A stretch of DNA of 14,882 nt from UBA4363 sp002393965 (GTDB lineage: Bacteria; Bacteroidota; Bacteroidia; Bacteroidales; Paludibacteraceae), in assembly GCA_946542925.1 (NCBI GenBank), contig CAMNLA010000017.1, positions 1 through 14,882 on the forward strand. Direction: 5' to 3'. Position numbers and translations under genes: made by a program. Of the stretch, positions 14,815 through 14,882 are shown piece after piece; position 1 is the stretch's first letter, and every line of letters begins with the position of its first letter. The notes under the pieces are model-generated. The model saw only the letters and a list, made by a program, of their open reading frames with translations. It had not been told where the DNA came from and made no database searches.

Positions 14815-14882
14815 CAGGGATGTCGGAGCAAGCCGAGCGCAGAGTTATGCATGCATAATCTCTGCCGAGGCGCCGCCCGATT
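14815..14882 (+). repeat. 68-base direct repeat, right copy
   Basis: This matches 1-68 except at 14868 (G here, A at 54). Here the central palindrome TTATGCATGCATAA (14845-14858) and its GCAGAG/CTCTGC flanks sit between two intact GCCGAG direct repeats (14832-14837 and 14864-14869); the left copy has GCCAAG at the second site. Confidence 0.95.

Larger units (their letters stand above)
14659..14882. repeat. Modular nested inverted-repeat array, right edge
   Basis: This is the same repeat family as at 1-635, running off the window. In order: a truncated scaffold ATTTGTTATCCCGAGGCG (14659-14676, identical to 167-184); a TGTCTTGT-GAA-ACAAGACA hairpin (14687-14705); a short-loop unit with GTCCC-GTA-GGGAC (14713-14725); the CAGGGA...TCCCTG stem (14739-14765); backbone CATAGAACGG at 14766; a GTCCC-ATC-GGGAC hairpin (14789-14801); and the 68-base segment repeated from the left edge. 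These copies give the 'empty' forms that show what was inserted in the left array. Confidence 0.9.

Noticed and set aside
1..14882. Circular plasmid or mobile island closed by the end repeats
   Set aside because: There are no integrase, replication, mobilisation or transposase genes, and the contents are housekeeping-type genes. The end match is imperfect, so a repeat-bounded chromosomal segment is simpler.

Overview
The window looks like chromosomal DNA of a Bacteroidota bacterium, most likely order Bacteroidales (a Prevotellaceae-like genome is my best guess, not proven). The reasons are the Rnf gene order rseC-B-C-D-G-E-A with a long poly-ferredoxin RnfB, TAnnTTTG-type -7 boxes, and an AraC regulator next to a lipoprotein adaptor/RND/TolC-type efflux set.

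Layout: (1) 1-635 is a dense array of modular, nested inverted repeats; 636-896 is a non-coding leader. (2) 897-6803 is a seven-gene plus-strand operon encoding an RseC-like membrane protein and all six subunits of the ion-translocating ferredoxin:NAD+ oxidoreductase Rnf. It ends at an 18-bp-stem terminator (6822-6869). (3) 6898-7809 is a ketopantoate reductase (panE), convergent with (4) an AraC-family regulator on the minus strand (7909-8811); a symmetrical hairpin at 7836-7868 separates them. (5) 8974-14657 is a divergent three-gene efflux set: periplasmic adaptor lipoprotein, RND transporter and TolC-like outer membrane protein. (6) From two bases after the last stop codon (14659) to the window end, the repeat family of the left edge returns. 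The first and last 68 bases of the window match at 67 positions.

How it works together: Rnf couples electron transfer between ferredoxin and NAD(H) to Na+ or H+ movement across the inner membrane. RND pumps are powered by such gradients, but nothing in the sequence ties the two operons together in regulation. The AraC protein is the natural candidate regulator of the efflux genes; their shared intergenic region carries a 21-bp perfect palindrome touching a possible -7 box.

The least ordinary part is the repeat family. Comparing copies shows a constant backbone with three variable slots. In two slots I can see filled and empty sites differing by a hairpin-bearing insert flanked by short direct duplications. 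I do not recognise it as a named family. The protein-coding genes are otherwise conventional.
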